From assembly GCF_018129025.1 (NCBI RefSeq), contig NZ_JAAEDI010000008.1, positions 1 through 64,000 on the forward strand: a DNA stretch of 64,000 nucleotides, in the 5' to 3' direction. Under the pieces are notes generated by a model, which was not told where the DNA came from, made no database searches, and saw nothing but the letters and a program-made list of their open reading frames with translations. This stretch comes from Neoroseomonas terrae. Its GTDB lineage: Bacteria > Pseudomonadota > Alphaproteobacteria > Acetobacterales > Acetobacteraceae. Shown here piece by piece: positions 9,084 through 17,058 of the stretch. Made by a program: the position numbers and the translations under genes. The number at the start of each line of letters is the position of its first letter. Positions within the stretch are counted from its first letter, which is position 1.

Positions 9084-11440
9084 ATCCTGAAGCTGATGTT
9101 GCGCGGGGCGATCGCCCGGTCGCGCCGGCAGTGTCGGACAACGAAGCGCTGCCGATCCACTTCTTCACGATCGTCCTGAACGGGGAGCCGTTCATCCGCT
9201 ACCACGAGACGATGCTGGCCGAGCTGCCCTTCCGCTGGCATTGGCACATCATCGAGGGCGTGGCCGCCCTGCGCCACGACACGGCCTGGAGCGTCGCCGC
9301 CGGCGGCACCATCAGCGACGCCGTCCATCGCGATGGCCGCAGCAACGACGGGACGAGCGAATACCTCGACGATCTCGCGCGCCGCTTCCCCGGCCAGGTC
9401 ACGATCTACCGCAAGCCGCCTGGTGTTTTCTGGGATGGCAAGAGGGAGATGGTGAACGCACCGCTCGAATCGATCCGCGAATCCTGCCTGCTCTGGCAGA
9501 TCGATGCGGATGAGCTGTGGACCGCCGACCAAGTGGCCGAGATGCGCCGCCGCTTCATCGCGGAGCCGGAGCGTGGCGCCGCCTTCTACTGGTGCTGGTA
9601 CTTCGTCGCACCTGACAAGGTGATCACCACGCGCGGGAATTACGCTGCCAACCCGAAATACGAATGGCATCGCACCTGGCGCTACGAGCCGGGCGACCAC
9701 TGGGCCGCGCATGAGCCGCCGACACTGGTGAGGCCCCGCGCGGAGGGAGAGCCGCTCGACGTCGCGACGCAGCTTCCCTTCACCCATGATGAGACGGAAG
9801 CCTTCGGCGCGGTCTTCCAGCACTTTGCCTACGTCACCGAGGCACAGCTCGGTTTCAAGGAATCCTATTACGGCTATGCCGGCGCGACGGCGCGCTGGCG
9901 GGAACTGCTCGCACATAAGGGGCCGGGCTTCGTCGCCGACTATTTCGCCTGGGTCACCGACCGGGCGGTGTTCGACGATGCGGCGATGCTGCGCATCGAA
10001 CCCATCGCGCGGCCCGATGCGAACGGGGCTTGGCACTTCGCCGCGCCGACCGGGCGGAAGGACCGCGGCCCGGTGCCGGTGCGGCCGCGCATCCTCATCG
10101 ACGGCATCTACTGGCAGTACCTCGCCACCGGCGTTGCCCGCGTCTGGCAAAGCATGTTCGAGGAATGGGTGAAGGATGGCACCGCCGACCATTTCATCCT
10201 GCTCGACCGCGTGGGTACGGCGCCGCGCATCCCGGGCGTGCACACTGTCACCATCGCCGAACATGACTATGGCCGCTGCGGGGCGGACAGCCTCTATCTG
10301 GAGCGACTCTGTCGCGACCTCGGCGCGGATCTGTTCGTCTCGACCTACTACTCGGCGCCGACGGCGACACCCGCCTTCTTCTTCGGCTACGACATGATTC
10401 CCGAGGTCACCGGCGTCGACCTTTCGGATGAGGGCTGGCAGGAGAAGGCGCGCTCTATCCGGCACGCTTCCGGTCACGCGATGATCTCGCATTCTTCCGC
10501 CCGGGATCTCACGCGCTTCTTCCCCGCCATCGCCGAGGCGGACATCGCGATCGCCTATTGCGGGCTGCCGCCCGTCTTCACGCCGGCGACCGCCGGTGAG
10601 ATCGCCCGGTCGCGCGCGGCGCTCCGCATCGACCGCCCGTATCTGCTGCTGGTCGGCGACCGCAGTGGCGCAGGCGGGTACAAGAACGGCATCCTCGCCT
10701 TCCGCGCCGCCGAGGCCATGGCGAAGCGTGGTACCGTCTTCGAGATCGTCTGCGTTGGTGGTCTGGCGGATATCGAGCCCGCCTTCCGCGCGGCCGCGCC
10801 GTCGGTGCCGATGCGTCGCGTGAAGGCGGACGATGCGACGCTGCGCCTGCTCTATGCCGGCGCGGCGGCGCTCATCTACCCCTCTCGCTATGAGGGCTTC
10901 GGCATGCCGGTGCTGGAGGCGATGGCCTGCGGCTGCCCGGTGGTGACCTGCGCCAACTCCTCGCTGGTCGAGGTCGGCGGGGATGCGGCGATCTTCGTTG
11001 GTGCCGACGATGCGGCCGGCGCAGCGGACGCGGTCTTGTCGCTGTCCGACCCCGCATTGCGCGCATCGCGCGTTGCGGCGGGGCTCAGCCAGGCGGCGAA
11101 GTTCACCACCGCGGCGCAGGCGCGCGCCGCGTTCGACGCCTTCCGTGTGACCATCGACGATCTCGCCGCCGGGCGGCGGGCGGTGCCCGGCGATGGCTGG
11201 CGGGAGTTCCGCACCTACCAGGCCGGCATTCAGGCCTGGCTGCAGCGCCGGCCGGACCTCGCGGTCGAGGCGCTGGCGCATGCGGGCGGCAGCAGCGCGC
11301 TGGCGGCGCCGGCCCGGCCTTCCGGCGCCCTGCTGCGCGCGCTCGCCGAGATCGAGGCGATGAAACGCAGCCCCTTCTGGCGGCTACGCGGCACTGTCAT
11401 CGACCTGTTGCGCCGCGCGAAGCTGCGCCATCACGGCTAA
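9080..11440 (+). CDS. Two-domain glycosyltransferase (GT2/GT92-like then GT4)
   Basis: A 786-aa protein. Residues ~15-260 resemble a GT-A fold of the GT2/GT92 kind: [17 protein letters not shown], a [12 protein letters not shown] nucleotide-site segment and WQIDADELW with the DxD motif. Residues ~330-690 are a GT4 enzyme of the mannosyltransferase type: [24 protein letters not shown], and the donor motif [19 protein letters not shown] with two conserved Glu. The start codon overlaps the previous stop as ATGA, so the two fused transferases are translationally coupled. Order of domains is the reverse of its neighbour. Confidence 0.8.
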   Translation: MNPEADVARGDRPVAPAVSDNEALPIHFFTIVLNGEPFIRYHETMLAELPFRWHWHIIEGVAALRHDTAWSVAAGGTISDAVHRDGRSNDGTSEYLDDLARRFPGQVTIYRKPPGVFWDGKREMVNAPLESIRESCLLWQIDADELWTADQVAEMRRRFIAEPERGAAFYWCWYFVAPDKVITTRGNYAANPKYEWHRTWRYEPGDHWAAHEPPTLVRPRAEGEPLDVATQLPFTHDETEAFGAVFQHFAYVTEAQLGFKESYYGYAGATARWRELLAHKGPGFVADYFAWVTDRAVFDDAAMLRIEPIARPDANGAWHFAAPTGRKDRGPVPVRPRILIDGIYWQYLATGVARVWQSMFEEWVKDGTADHFILLDRVGTAPRIPGVHTVTIAEHDYGRCGADSLYLERLCRDLGADLFVSTYYSAPTATPAFFFGYDMIPEVTGVDLSDEGWQEKARSIRHASGHAMISHSSARDLTRFFPAIAEADIAIAYCGLPPVFTPATAGEIARSRAALRIDRPYLLLVGDRSGAGGYKNGILAFRAAEAMAKRGTVFEIVCVGGLADIEPAFRAAAPSVPMRRVKADDATLRLLYAGAAALIYPSRYEGFGMPVLEAMACGCPVVTCANSSLVEVGGDAAIFVGADDAAGAADAVLSLSDPALRASRVAAGLSQAAKFTTAAQARAAFDAFRVTIDDLAAGRRAVPGDGWREFRTYQAGIQAWLQRRPDLAVEALAHAGGSSALAAPARPSGALLRALAEIEAMKRSPFWRLRGTVIDLLRRAKLRHHG

Positions 11441-11443
11441 TCC

Positions 11444-12532
11444 ATGCGGCTGCTGCTCTGGTATTGGGGGCGGAGGGGCGGTGGGGCCCAGCAGACGCTT
11501 GCGTTGGCTGCGGCGCTGGCGCGACGGAACGATACCCCTGCGGTGTTGTCGCTGTCGGCGCAATGCGAGCTGATGACCGAGATCCGGGCCACCGGCCTGC
11601 CGGTCGATGCCGTGCCGACCTACCGCTCCGCCGCCGGCTTCGCCACGGGGTTCTTGCGGGTGCCGGCGCTCGCGCAACGGCTGCGGCGCCAGGCGCTGGC
11701 CTTCCGGCCGGATGCGGTGATCTCGGTGATGACGCATCTCTGGACGCCGCTGATCGCGCCGGGCCTGAAGCGCGCCGGGCTGCGCTATGTGCCCATGGTG
11801 CATGACGCCGAACCGCATCCAGGCGACCCGGCCCTGTTCTGGGAATGGCGGCTGATGCGCGAACTCGACGCGGCGGAATCGGCGATCGCGTTCTCCGACA
11901 GCGTGGCGGCGGGCATTCACAGACGGCGACCGACGCTGCGGGTCCATCGCCTGTCGCTCGGTGCCATCATGCCCGCCGCGCCGGAGGTGGCGCGTAGACC
12001 GGGTGAAGGCCTGCTGTTCGTCAACGCCGGCCGGATGCGCGCCTACAAAGGCCTCGATCTGCTGCGCGATGCCTGGCGGCTGTTCCAACCCCGATTCCCC
12101 GCCGCGCAGCTGCTCGTGGCGGGGGAAGGTGATGCGGAGGCGCTCGCCCCCGGCCTCGCCGCGCTGCCGGGCGTCAAGCTCCGCGCGGGCTGGCTGCCCG
12201 AGGCGGAGATGGCGCGGCTCGTTGCCTCGGCCGATGCGGTGGTGCTGCCCTATCGCGAAGCGAGCCAGAGCGGTGTCGCGCCGCTGGCTCACGCCGCCGG
12301 CGTGCCGGTGGTGGCGACCCCGGTCGGTGGCTTGGCCGAGCAACTGCAGGACGGCATTGACGGCTTGCTCGCCCGCGCCGTGACGCCGGAGGCCTTTGCC
12401 GAAGCGATGATGGTGATGGCCGACGCCGACCGTCGCGCCAGGCTTGCGGCCGGCGCGCGGGCGGCGGGGCTGAGGCTCAGCGACTGGGACGGCATGCTCG
12501 ATCGGTTGCTGGCGGCGCTCGCGACGGCCTGA
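11444..12532 (+). CDS. Glycosyltransferase family 4
   Basis: A 362-aa GT-B enzyme starting three bases after the previous stop. The N-terminal half carries a glycine-rich acceptor loop (GRRGGGAQQT); the C-terminal half has LLFVNAGRMRAYKGLDLL, LLVAGEGDAE, and VVLPYREASQSGVAPLAHAAGVPVVATPVGG, where the usual EGxP Glu motif appears as the EASQSG variant seen in WcaL/RfaG-like enzymes. It is the last plus-strand member of the glycan run and converges on the ABC exporter genes. Substrate unknown. Confidence 0.85.
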   Translation: MRLLLWYWGRRGGGAQQTLALAAALARRNDTPAVLSLSAQCELMTEIRATGLPVDAVPTYRSAAGFATGFLRVPALAQRLRRQALAFRPDAVISVMTHLWTPLIAPGLKRAGLRYVPMVHDAEPHPGDPALFWEWRLMRELDAAESAIAFSDSVAAGIHRRRPTLRVHRLSLGAIMPAAPEVARRPGEGLLFVNAGRMRAYKGLDLLRDAWRLFQPRFPAAQLLVAGEGDAEALAPGLAALPGVKLRAGWLPEAEMARLVASADAVVLPYREASQSGVAPLAHAAGVPVVATPVGGLAEQLQDGIDGLLARAVTPEAFAEAMMVMADADRRARLAAGARAAGLRLSDWDGMLDRLLAALATA

Positions 12533-12574
12533 CCGCGCCTGCGAGCTTCTGCCTGCCCGTGGTCGCAAAGCCTG

Positions 12575-12594
12575 CGGGCGCCATCATGCGCCCG
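12575..12594. terminator. Hairpin between convergent genes
   Basis: A 7-bp perfect inverted repeat (CGGGCGC / GCGCCCG) with a 6-base loop lies in the 73-base gap between the GT4 gene (+) and the exporter ATPase gene (-). There is no T-run, so rho-independent function is uncertain. Confidence 0.35.
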
Positions 12595-12605
12595 GCCGCC
12601 TTCAG

Positions 12606-13343
12606 TCAGGCGCGATCCGCTTCGATTACGTCCTCGACCGGGCCATCGGCGACGATTCGCCCGCCCTCGAGTCGGATCGCACGCGTGCACCACTTCCGCA
12701 CCACGGTCATGTCGTGCGTCGCGATCATCAGGATGTCGGCGCCCGTCACGAGCTGCGCGAGGCGTTCCTCGGCGCGCTTCATGAAGTCCGCATCGCCGGC
12801 CAGGAACCATTCGTCCATCAGCAGGATATTCGGCGACATCGCCGTCGCCATGGCGAAGGCGAGGCGGACGTTCATGCCGGCGGAGTAGCCGCGGGTCGGC
12901 ACGTCGAGGAAGTCGCCGAGCCCGGCGAAGCCCGCCACCTCGTCGGCCAGGGCGCGACCCTCGGCCTCGGTCATGCCGCGGAACAGGGCGCGCAGCACCA
13001 CATTCTCCCGCCCCGTCAGCAGCGAATCCATCCCGGCGGCCGGGTCGATCAGCGAACCGATCTCACCCTCGACGCGCAGCATGCCCGCGACCGGTTCGTA
13101 GACGCCGGCGATGGTGCGCAGCAACGTCGTCTTGCCGGCGCCGTTCGGCCCCACCAGCGCGACGCGCTCCCCCTTTCCGATGGAAAAGCTGAGGTCCCGC
13201 AGCGCGGCGACCACCACGCGGTTGTCCGCGTCCTGCTTCAGCCGCAGGCCGGAGGAAGCAAGGATGCGCTGCTTCAGCGAGCGCGCATTGTGGTGGTAGA
13301 GCGGGAACTCGATGGCGAGCCCCGCCGCTTCGATCGTGGCCAT
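12606..13343 (-). CDS. wzt: Polysaccharide ABC exporter, ATP-binding subunit (short Wzt / KpsT-like)
   Basis: A 245-aa ATPase: Walker A GPNGAGKTT at residues 65-73, signature TRGYSAGMNVRLAFA, Walker B ILLMDEWFLAGD and the switch His in ATHDM. The YHHNARSLKQRIL N-terminus is typical of polysaccharide/teichoic-acid exporters. The start at 13343 is four bases after the permease stop; a longer reading would overlap the permease. It lacks the ~150-200 residue C-terminal carbohydrate-binding domain found in Wzt proteins that recognise capped chains, so chain recognition must be elsewhere. Acts with the next gene at the inner membrane. Confidence 0.9.
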   Translation of the reverse strand: MATIEAAGLAIEFPLYHHNARSLKQRILASSGLRLKQDADNRVVVAALRDLSFSIGKGERVALVGPNGAGKTTLLRTIAGVYEPVAGMLRVEGEIGSLIDPAAGMDSLLTGRENVVLRALFRGMTEAEGRALADEVAGFAGLGDFLDVPTRGYSAGMNVRLAFAMATAMSPNILLMDEWFLAGDADFMKRAEERLAQLVTGADILMIATHDMTVVRKWCTRAIRLEGGRIVADGPVEDVIEADRA

Positions 13344-13347
13344 CGTG

Positions 13348-14181
13348 TCAGACCCAGAAGGCGATCCGGCCGCGGAAGCGGACGAAGAAGGCCCAGGCAA
13401 TCACCACCATCACGCCGGTCCAGAAGATGGCGGCGAGCCAGACCGTGATGCCGCCGGGGGACCCCATCAGCGGCGCACGCACGGCCTCCATCAGGGCGAA
13501 GACCGGGTTGATCGGCAGATAGGGCTGCCAGTGGCCGACCATCTCCGGCTTCCAGATCACCGCCGAGACGAAAAAGGCGACCTGCATGACCGAGCCGATG
13601 ATCGGCGGGATATCGCGGAACCGCGCGCAGGCCATCCCGAGGAACAGGGCTGCCGCGAAACCCGCGACGGCCATCAGCAGGAAACCGGGTATGGCGAGCA
13701 GCGCGTACCAGCTCGGCGCCACGCCGAAGATCATGAAGACCACCGCGATCAGCGGCAGGTTATGGGCGGCGATCAGCGCATTCCGCATCACCACCCGCAT
13801 GGCGTGCACCGAATAGGGCAGGGGCATCTGGCGGATGACGCCCTCGGCGCCCGTCAAACTGCCGGAGGCGTCGGAAACCACCTGGTTGAGCACGTTCCAG
13901 ACGATCAGGCTGACCGTGAGCCAGGGCAGATAGTCGGTCATGTCGATGCGGAACAGCTTGGCGTAGAGGAATCCCAGCGCCCCGAGCATCACCGCGGTGG
14001 ACAGGGTGAGCCACATCGGCCCGAGGATGGAGCCGCGATAGCGATGCGTGATGTCGCTGCGCGCGAGAGCCCAGGCGAGTCGCCAGCGCGCGAGCCCGCC
14101 TGCCAGGTCCTCGAGGGCGCGTTCACGCCGGCGGGGATTGGCGGCATCGAAGCCGTGGGTCGGGCGAGCGGTGTTCAGCAT
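13348..14181 (-). CDS. wzm: Polysaccharide ABC exporter, permease subunit (Wzm/KpsM-like)
   Basis: A 277-aa ABC-2 type membrane protein. The soluble N-terminus contains the family signature HRYRGSILGPMWLTLS, and about six hydrophobic segments follow (for example MLGALGFLYAKLF, LPLIAVVFMIFGV, FLLMAVAGFAAALFLGM, VWLAAIFWTGVMVVIAWAFF). Length fits Wzm. It moves the finished undecaprenyl-linked glycan to the periplasm with the ATPase encoded four bases downstream. Its presence, with no Wzx/Wzy seen here, suggests an ABC-dependent assembly route, although a Wzx could lie outside the window. Confidence 0.9.
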   Translation of the reverse strand: MLNTARPTHGFDAANPRRRERALEDLAGGLARWRLAWALARSDITHRYRGSILGPMWLTLSTAVMLGALGFLYAKLFRIDMTDYLPWLTVSLIVWNVLNQVVSDASGSLTGAEGVIRQMPLPYSVHAMRVVMRNALIAAHNLPLIAVVFMIFGVAPSWYALLAIPGFLLMAVAGFAAALFLGMACARFRDIPPIIGSVMQVAFFVSAVIWKPEMVGHWQPYLPINPVFALMEAVRAPLMGSPGGITVWLAAIFWTGVMVVIAWAFFVRFRGRIAFWV

Positions 14182-14266
14182 CGGCGCGGGCTTCTACACC
14201 CTGGCAGATCGGGCAGGAAGGGCGTGCCGCAGCGGACCGCGTGGTCGCGGGCCTGGGCTGCGACCT

Positions 14267-14824
14267 TCACTTCCCCGGAGCGTCGACCGGACCGCCGCCG
14301 TAGCCGCCAGAGGCCCCCCCGGGATAGGCCGCGCCGTAGCCTACCGGCGCGGCGCCGCCGGCGCGCGACAGGCGGACGCGATCGGTCTGGGTCATGATCA
14401 CGCGTTCCCCGACGCCGAGGTTCTGTTCGTTCGTCTGGATCACCGACCGCATCTGGCCGTTGTCGTCGCGAATGATGAATTCCATGGCGTTGCCGCGGGT
14501 GACGCCTTCCTCGATGGCGCCGCCGGCAAGGCCGCCGGCCAGGGCGCCGACCACCCCGGCCACGGTGCGGGCGCGCCAGTCGCCGCCAATGGTGCTGCCG
14601 ATCAGCCCGCCGGCCACGGCACCGCCCGCGGCGCCGACGCCGCTACGCGAGCCCTGCACCTGAACCGGGCGCATGCCAACGATGGTGCCGGCCGAGACAT
14701 AGCCCGACGAGCCGAGCGCGTTGTGGCTGACTACCGAGTTGCCGGCCGGCGCGCAGGCCATGAGGCCCGTTCCGAGGGCCAGCATGACAGCCAGCGGCGC
14801 AAGGCGGCGAAATTCGAATATCAT
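14267..14824 (-). CDS. Glycine-zipper outer-membrane lipoprotein (SlyB/17-kDa antigen-like)
   Basis: A 185-aa protein with a lipoprotein signal: MIFEFRRLAPLAVMLALG then the lipobox LMAC. The mature part contains a glycine-zipper hairpin (GAAGGAVAGGLIGSTIGGDWRAR and AGVVGALAGGLAGGAIEEG, read as two short helices) as in SlyB/Pcp and rickettsial 17-kDa proteins, then a ~60-residue β-rich tail (MEFIIRDDNGQMRSVIQT). GGAGA lies six bases before the ATG at 14824. Such proteins sit in the outer membrane and influence envelope integrity; the exact role here is unknown. Confidence 0.85.
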   Translation of the reverse strand: MIFEFRRLAPLAVMLALGTGLMACAPAGNSVVSHNALGSSGYVSAGTIVGMRPVQVQGSRSGVGAAGGAVAGGLIGSTIGGDWRARTVAGVVGALAGGLAGGAIEEGVTRGNAMEFIIRDDNGQMRSVIQTNEQNLGVGERVIMTQTDRVRLSRAGGAAPVGYGAAYPGGASGGYGGGPVDAPGK

Positions 14825-15115
14825 GCAACTCTCCGGTTGGTTGCGGACGGCATGGGCCGGATCATCCCGCAGGTCGCCTCGCTCTGGCCACAGTCTGATG
14901 GTCCCGTCCACCCACGGCGCGGCCGGCCAGGCAGGACACACCATATGGTGCGATGCGTCCGCAATGCTTGACCGGGTGGCCGGCACTGGCCTACGCAACG
15001 TTTCAGCAGATTGCACTCAACGTCCGCTAGCGGGCTGCCCGGAAGGGCCGGAGGGGGATTCCGGACCTTCACGCAACGGACAGCCGGCGATGCGGCGGTA
15101 TGGAGATCAGGGGGA
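14825..15115. promoter_or_regulatory. Divergent intergenic region, no gene seen
   Basis: This 291-base gap separates the minus-strand lipoprotein gene from the plus-strand transglycosylase gene. Short readings run through it in both directions but have no ribosome sites of their own and no recognisable product. It should hold the two divergent promoters; I could not assign the boxes with confidence. Confidence 0.4.
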
Positions 15116-16471
15116 ATGACCGCACGCTTGGCGAACGGCAGCAGGGCCGTTCTGGTCGCAGCGGCGTTGTCGCTGCTCGCGGCCTGCGCCCAGACGGGGA
15201 CGCGCACCGCGGCTAACAACGGGCCATATTACAATCGTCCTGACAGCACCTCACCGCCGGGGCCGCCCGGCGACCCGTGGGGGCCGTGGGTCCGCGACGC
15301 CTCCCGCCGTTTTGACGTCCCGGAAACTTGGATCCGTGAGGTCATGCGCCAGGAGAGCGGCGGGCGCGCGAATGCCACCAGCCCTGTCGGGGCCATGGGT
15401 CTGATGCAGGTGATGCCAGGGACCTATCGGGAGTTGCAGGCCCGCTACAACCTCGGCTCCGACCCGTACCATCCCTATGACAGCATCCAGGCGGGCACCG
15501 CCTATCTCCGGGAAATGTACGAGCTTTACGGCAGCCCGGCCTTCCTTGCCGCCTACAACGCGGGTCCGCGGCGGCTCGAGGACTATCTGTGGGGTGGCCG
15601 CGGCCTGCCTGCGGAGACGCGCAATTATGTCGCTCGAATCGGGCCGCGCATCGCAGGCGCCCATCCGAGCAACCGCGCGCCGGCCGAGGTCTATGCCGCC
15701 GCCGACATCGGCACGCGCATCGCCGCCGGGCCGCGCCCGATGACTGCGGGCACCGCCTTCGCCCTTCGCGAACAGCGGCAGGCCCCGGCCGCCGTCGCGG
15801 TCGCCGTTGCCGCCGTCAGCCCGCCGCCCGCCGCCGCGCCGGTCCAGGTGGCGAGCATCGCCCCGATGGCACCGCCACCGCCGGCCCCGAGCGGCGGAAC
15901 GCCGGCCTATATGACGGGCGCCGAGAACCCGACGCTGACGGCAAGCGCCCGCGCGGCCCTGGCCGAGGCGGCCCGCCAGTCCGAGATCGAACGCGGCATG
16001 CAGTCGGATGAGGGGCCGATGCCGCAGGCGACACCCGCCGTGGTCGCGACGGCACTTGCGGCACCGACCGAACGCCGCGCGCCGGCGGCTTCGCCTTTCC
16101 GTGGCTTCGGGATCGTGGGCTCCGCCCATGCCGGCACCCTGCCGGCCCCTTCCGTATCGCCGCGGGTGACACCGCCGGTGCGGCAGGCCGCCGTCGCGGC
16201 GCCGCCTCCGCCCGCCGCTTCCGGCGGCGGCAATGGGTGGGCGATTCAAGTCGGCGCCTTCTCGTCGCAGAACCTGGCCCGCACGACGGCGGACCAGGCG
16301 CGCGATGTGGTTGCCACCATGGGCACGCGCACGGCCGTTACGCCGGTACGGCAGGGTTCCACGACGCTGTACCGCGCGCGGGTCACCGGTCTGAACCGGT
16401 CCACGGCCGAGCAGGCCTGCTCCCGTCTGCGTTCGCGCGGCGGCTGCACGGTCGTCGCCCCCGGCGCCTGA
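15116..16471 (+). CDS. Lytic transglycosylase lipoprotein with SLT and SPOR domains
   Basis: A 451-aa envelope protein. The signal MTARLANGSRAVLVAAALS ends in lipobox LAAC (Cys24). An SLT domain spans about 52-175: the catalytic Glu is E80 in MRQESGG, followed by GAMGLMQVMPGTY and the LAAYNAGP motif. A Pro/Ala-rich linker of about 190 residues leads to a C-terminal SPOR domain (from WAIQVGAFSSQ, about 375-451) that binds denuded septal glycan. It should cleave peptidoglycan to anhydromuropeptides at division sites. ATG at 15116 is chosen because GGGGGA precedes it and the signal then starts correctly. Confidence 0.92.
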   Translation: MTARLANGSRAVLVAAALSLLAACAQTGTRTAANNGPYYNRPDSTSPPGPPGDPWGPWVRDASRRFDVPETWIREVMRQESGGRANATSPVGAMGLMQVMPGTYRELQARYNLGSDPYHPYDSIQAGTAYLREMYELYGSPAFLAAYNAGPRRLEDYLWGGRGLPAETRNYVARIGPRIAGAHPSNRAPAEVYAAADIGTRIAAGPRPMTAGTAFALREQRQAPAAVAVAVAAVSPPPAAAPVQVASIAPMAPPPPAPSGGTPAYMTGAENPTLTASARAALAEAARQSEIERGMQSDEGPMPQATPAVVATALAAPTERRAPAASPFRGFGIVGSAHAGTLPAPSVSPRVTPPVRQAAVAAPPPPAASGGGNGWAIQVGAFSSQNLARTTADQARDVVATMGTRTAVTPVRQGSTTLYRARVTGLNRSTAEQACSRLRSRGGCTVVAPGA

Positions 16472-16481
16472 CCACACGCCA

Positions 16482-16508
16482 GGGGGCGCCAGTCGGGCGC
16501 CCCCTTTT
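16482..16508 (+). terminator. Rho-independent terminator
   Basis: A perfect 9-bp stem (GGGGGCGCC / GGCGCCCCC) with a 5-base loop, followed at once by TTTT, begins 11 bases after the stop of the transglycosylase gene. This is the cleanest intrinsic terminator in the window. Confidence 0.85.
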
Positions 16509-16606
16509 GCGTCGCCCCCATGAAGTTTTGCGCTGTCATGCGTCTGCGGTGAATCGCCGCTGTCGCTTCCTGGCACCGTCCGCCCGTCAGCCAAGGGAGA
16601 CCGGCG

Positions 16607-16867
16607 ATGGACGGGCTTGAGATCGAGATCGAAGGTGACAGCGACGCGGCGGTGGCGCTCGCCCTGCTGCAGATCGTGATGCGCGCCGAAGGCAAGGACG
16701 AGGGCGGCGCTACGGCCGACTGGATCCTCTCGACATACCAGCGCTGCATGGATGCCGTGTCCGGCGAGTTCGAAGCCGAGGAGCGCGACCCCGAGGATTC
16801 GGACGAGGACGAAGAGGACGAAGACGAGTCCGAAGAGGACGAGGCTGAGGAGAAGGTGGCTTCCTGA
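16607..16867 (+). CDS. Small acidic protein of unknown function
   Basis: An 86-aa protein. Residues 1-55 look folded (MDGLEIEIEGDSDAAVAL ALLQIVMRAE..., ending WILSTYQRCMDAV) and the last 30 are almost entirely Glu/Asp/Ser. AGGGAGA lies about eight bases before the ATG, and the preceding terminator implies an independent transcript. I recognise no family. An acidic tail of this kind could bind basic proteins or metal ions, but nothing here shows it. Confidence 0.65.
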   Translation: MDGLEIEIEGDSDAAVALALLQIVMRAEGKDEGGATADWILSTYQRCMDAVSGEFEAEERDPEDSDEDEEDEDESEEDEAEEKVAS

Positions 16868-16879
16868 GCCATCGCAGTT

Positions 16880-16907
16880 CCGCCCGGCGGCATGTCACGC
16901 CGGGCGG
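16880..16907. terminator. Hairpin after the acidic protein gene
   Basis: A perfect 10-bp inverted repeat (CCGCCCGGCG / CGCCGGGCGG) with an 8-base loop starts 13 bases after the stop. No T-run follows, so it may act as a transcript-end or pause structure rather than a full intrinsic terminator. Confidence 0.4.
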
Positions 16908-16968
16908 GCGGCATCGACATCGCTCGCGCGGCCTGCTTCTCACGCGTGCCGCCGCATGAGCCTCCGAC

Positions 16969-16982
16969 CGACCGAACGGTCG
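16969..16982. promoter_or_regulatory. Operator-like palindrome before the CoA-ligase operon
   Basis: CGACCG-AA-CGGTCG is an exact inverted repeat with 6-base arms, 77 bases before the first start of the operon. Short palindromes of this kind are often bound by TetR- or GntR-type repressors of fatty-acid genes. No regulator gene is adjacent, so the assignment rests on symmetry and position only. Confidence 0.35.
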
Positions 16983-17058
16983 ATCACGCCTCCAACCCCC
17001 CTTGCCCACGGCGGCGCGTGGCGTCACCCTCCGGCGACAGCCGGATAAGGAAACGTCC

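Noticed and set aside
8942-11281. A 779-codon minus-strand frame
   Set aside because: It is antisense to the two fused glycosyltransferases, shows no recognisable domain and is rich in Arg, Gly and Ala as expected from high G+C at third positions.
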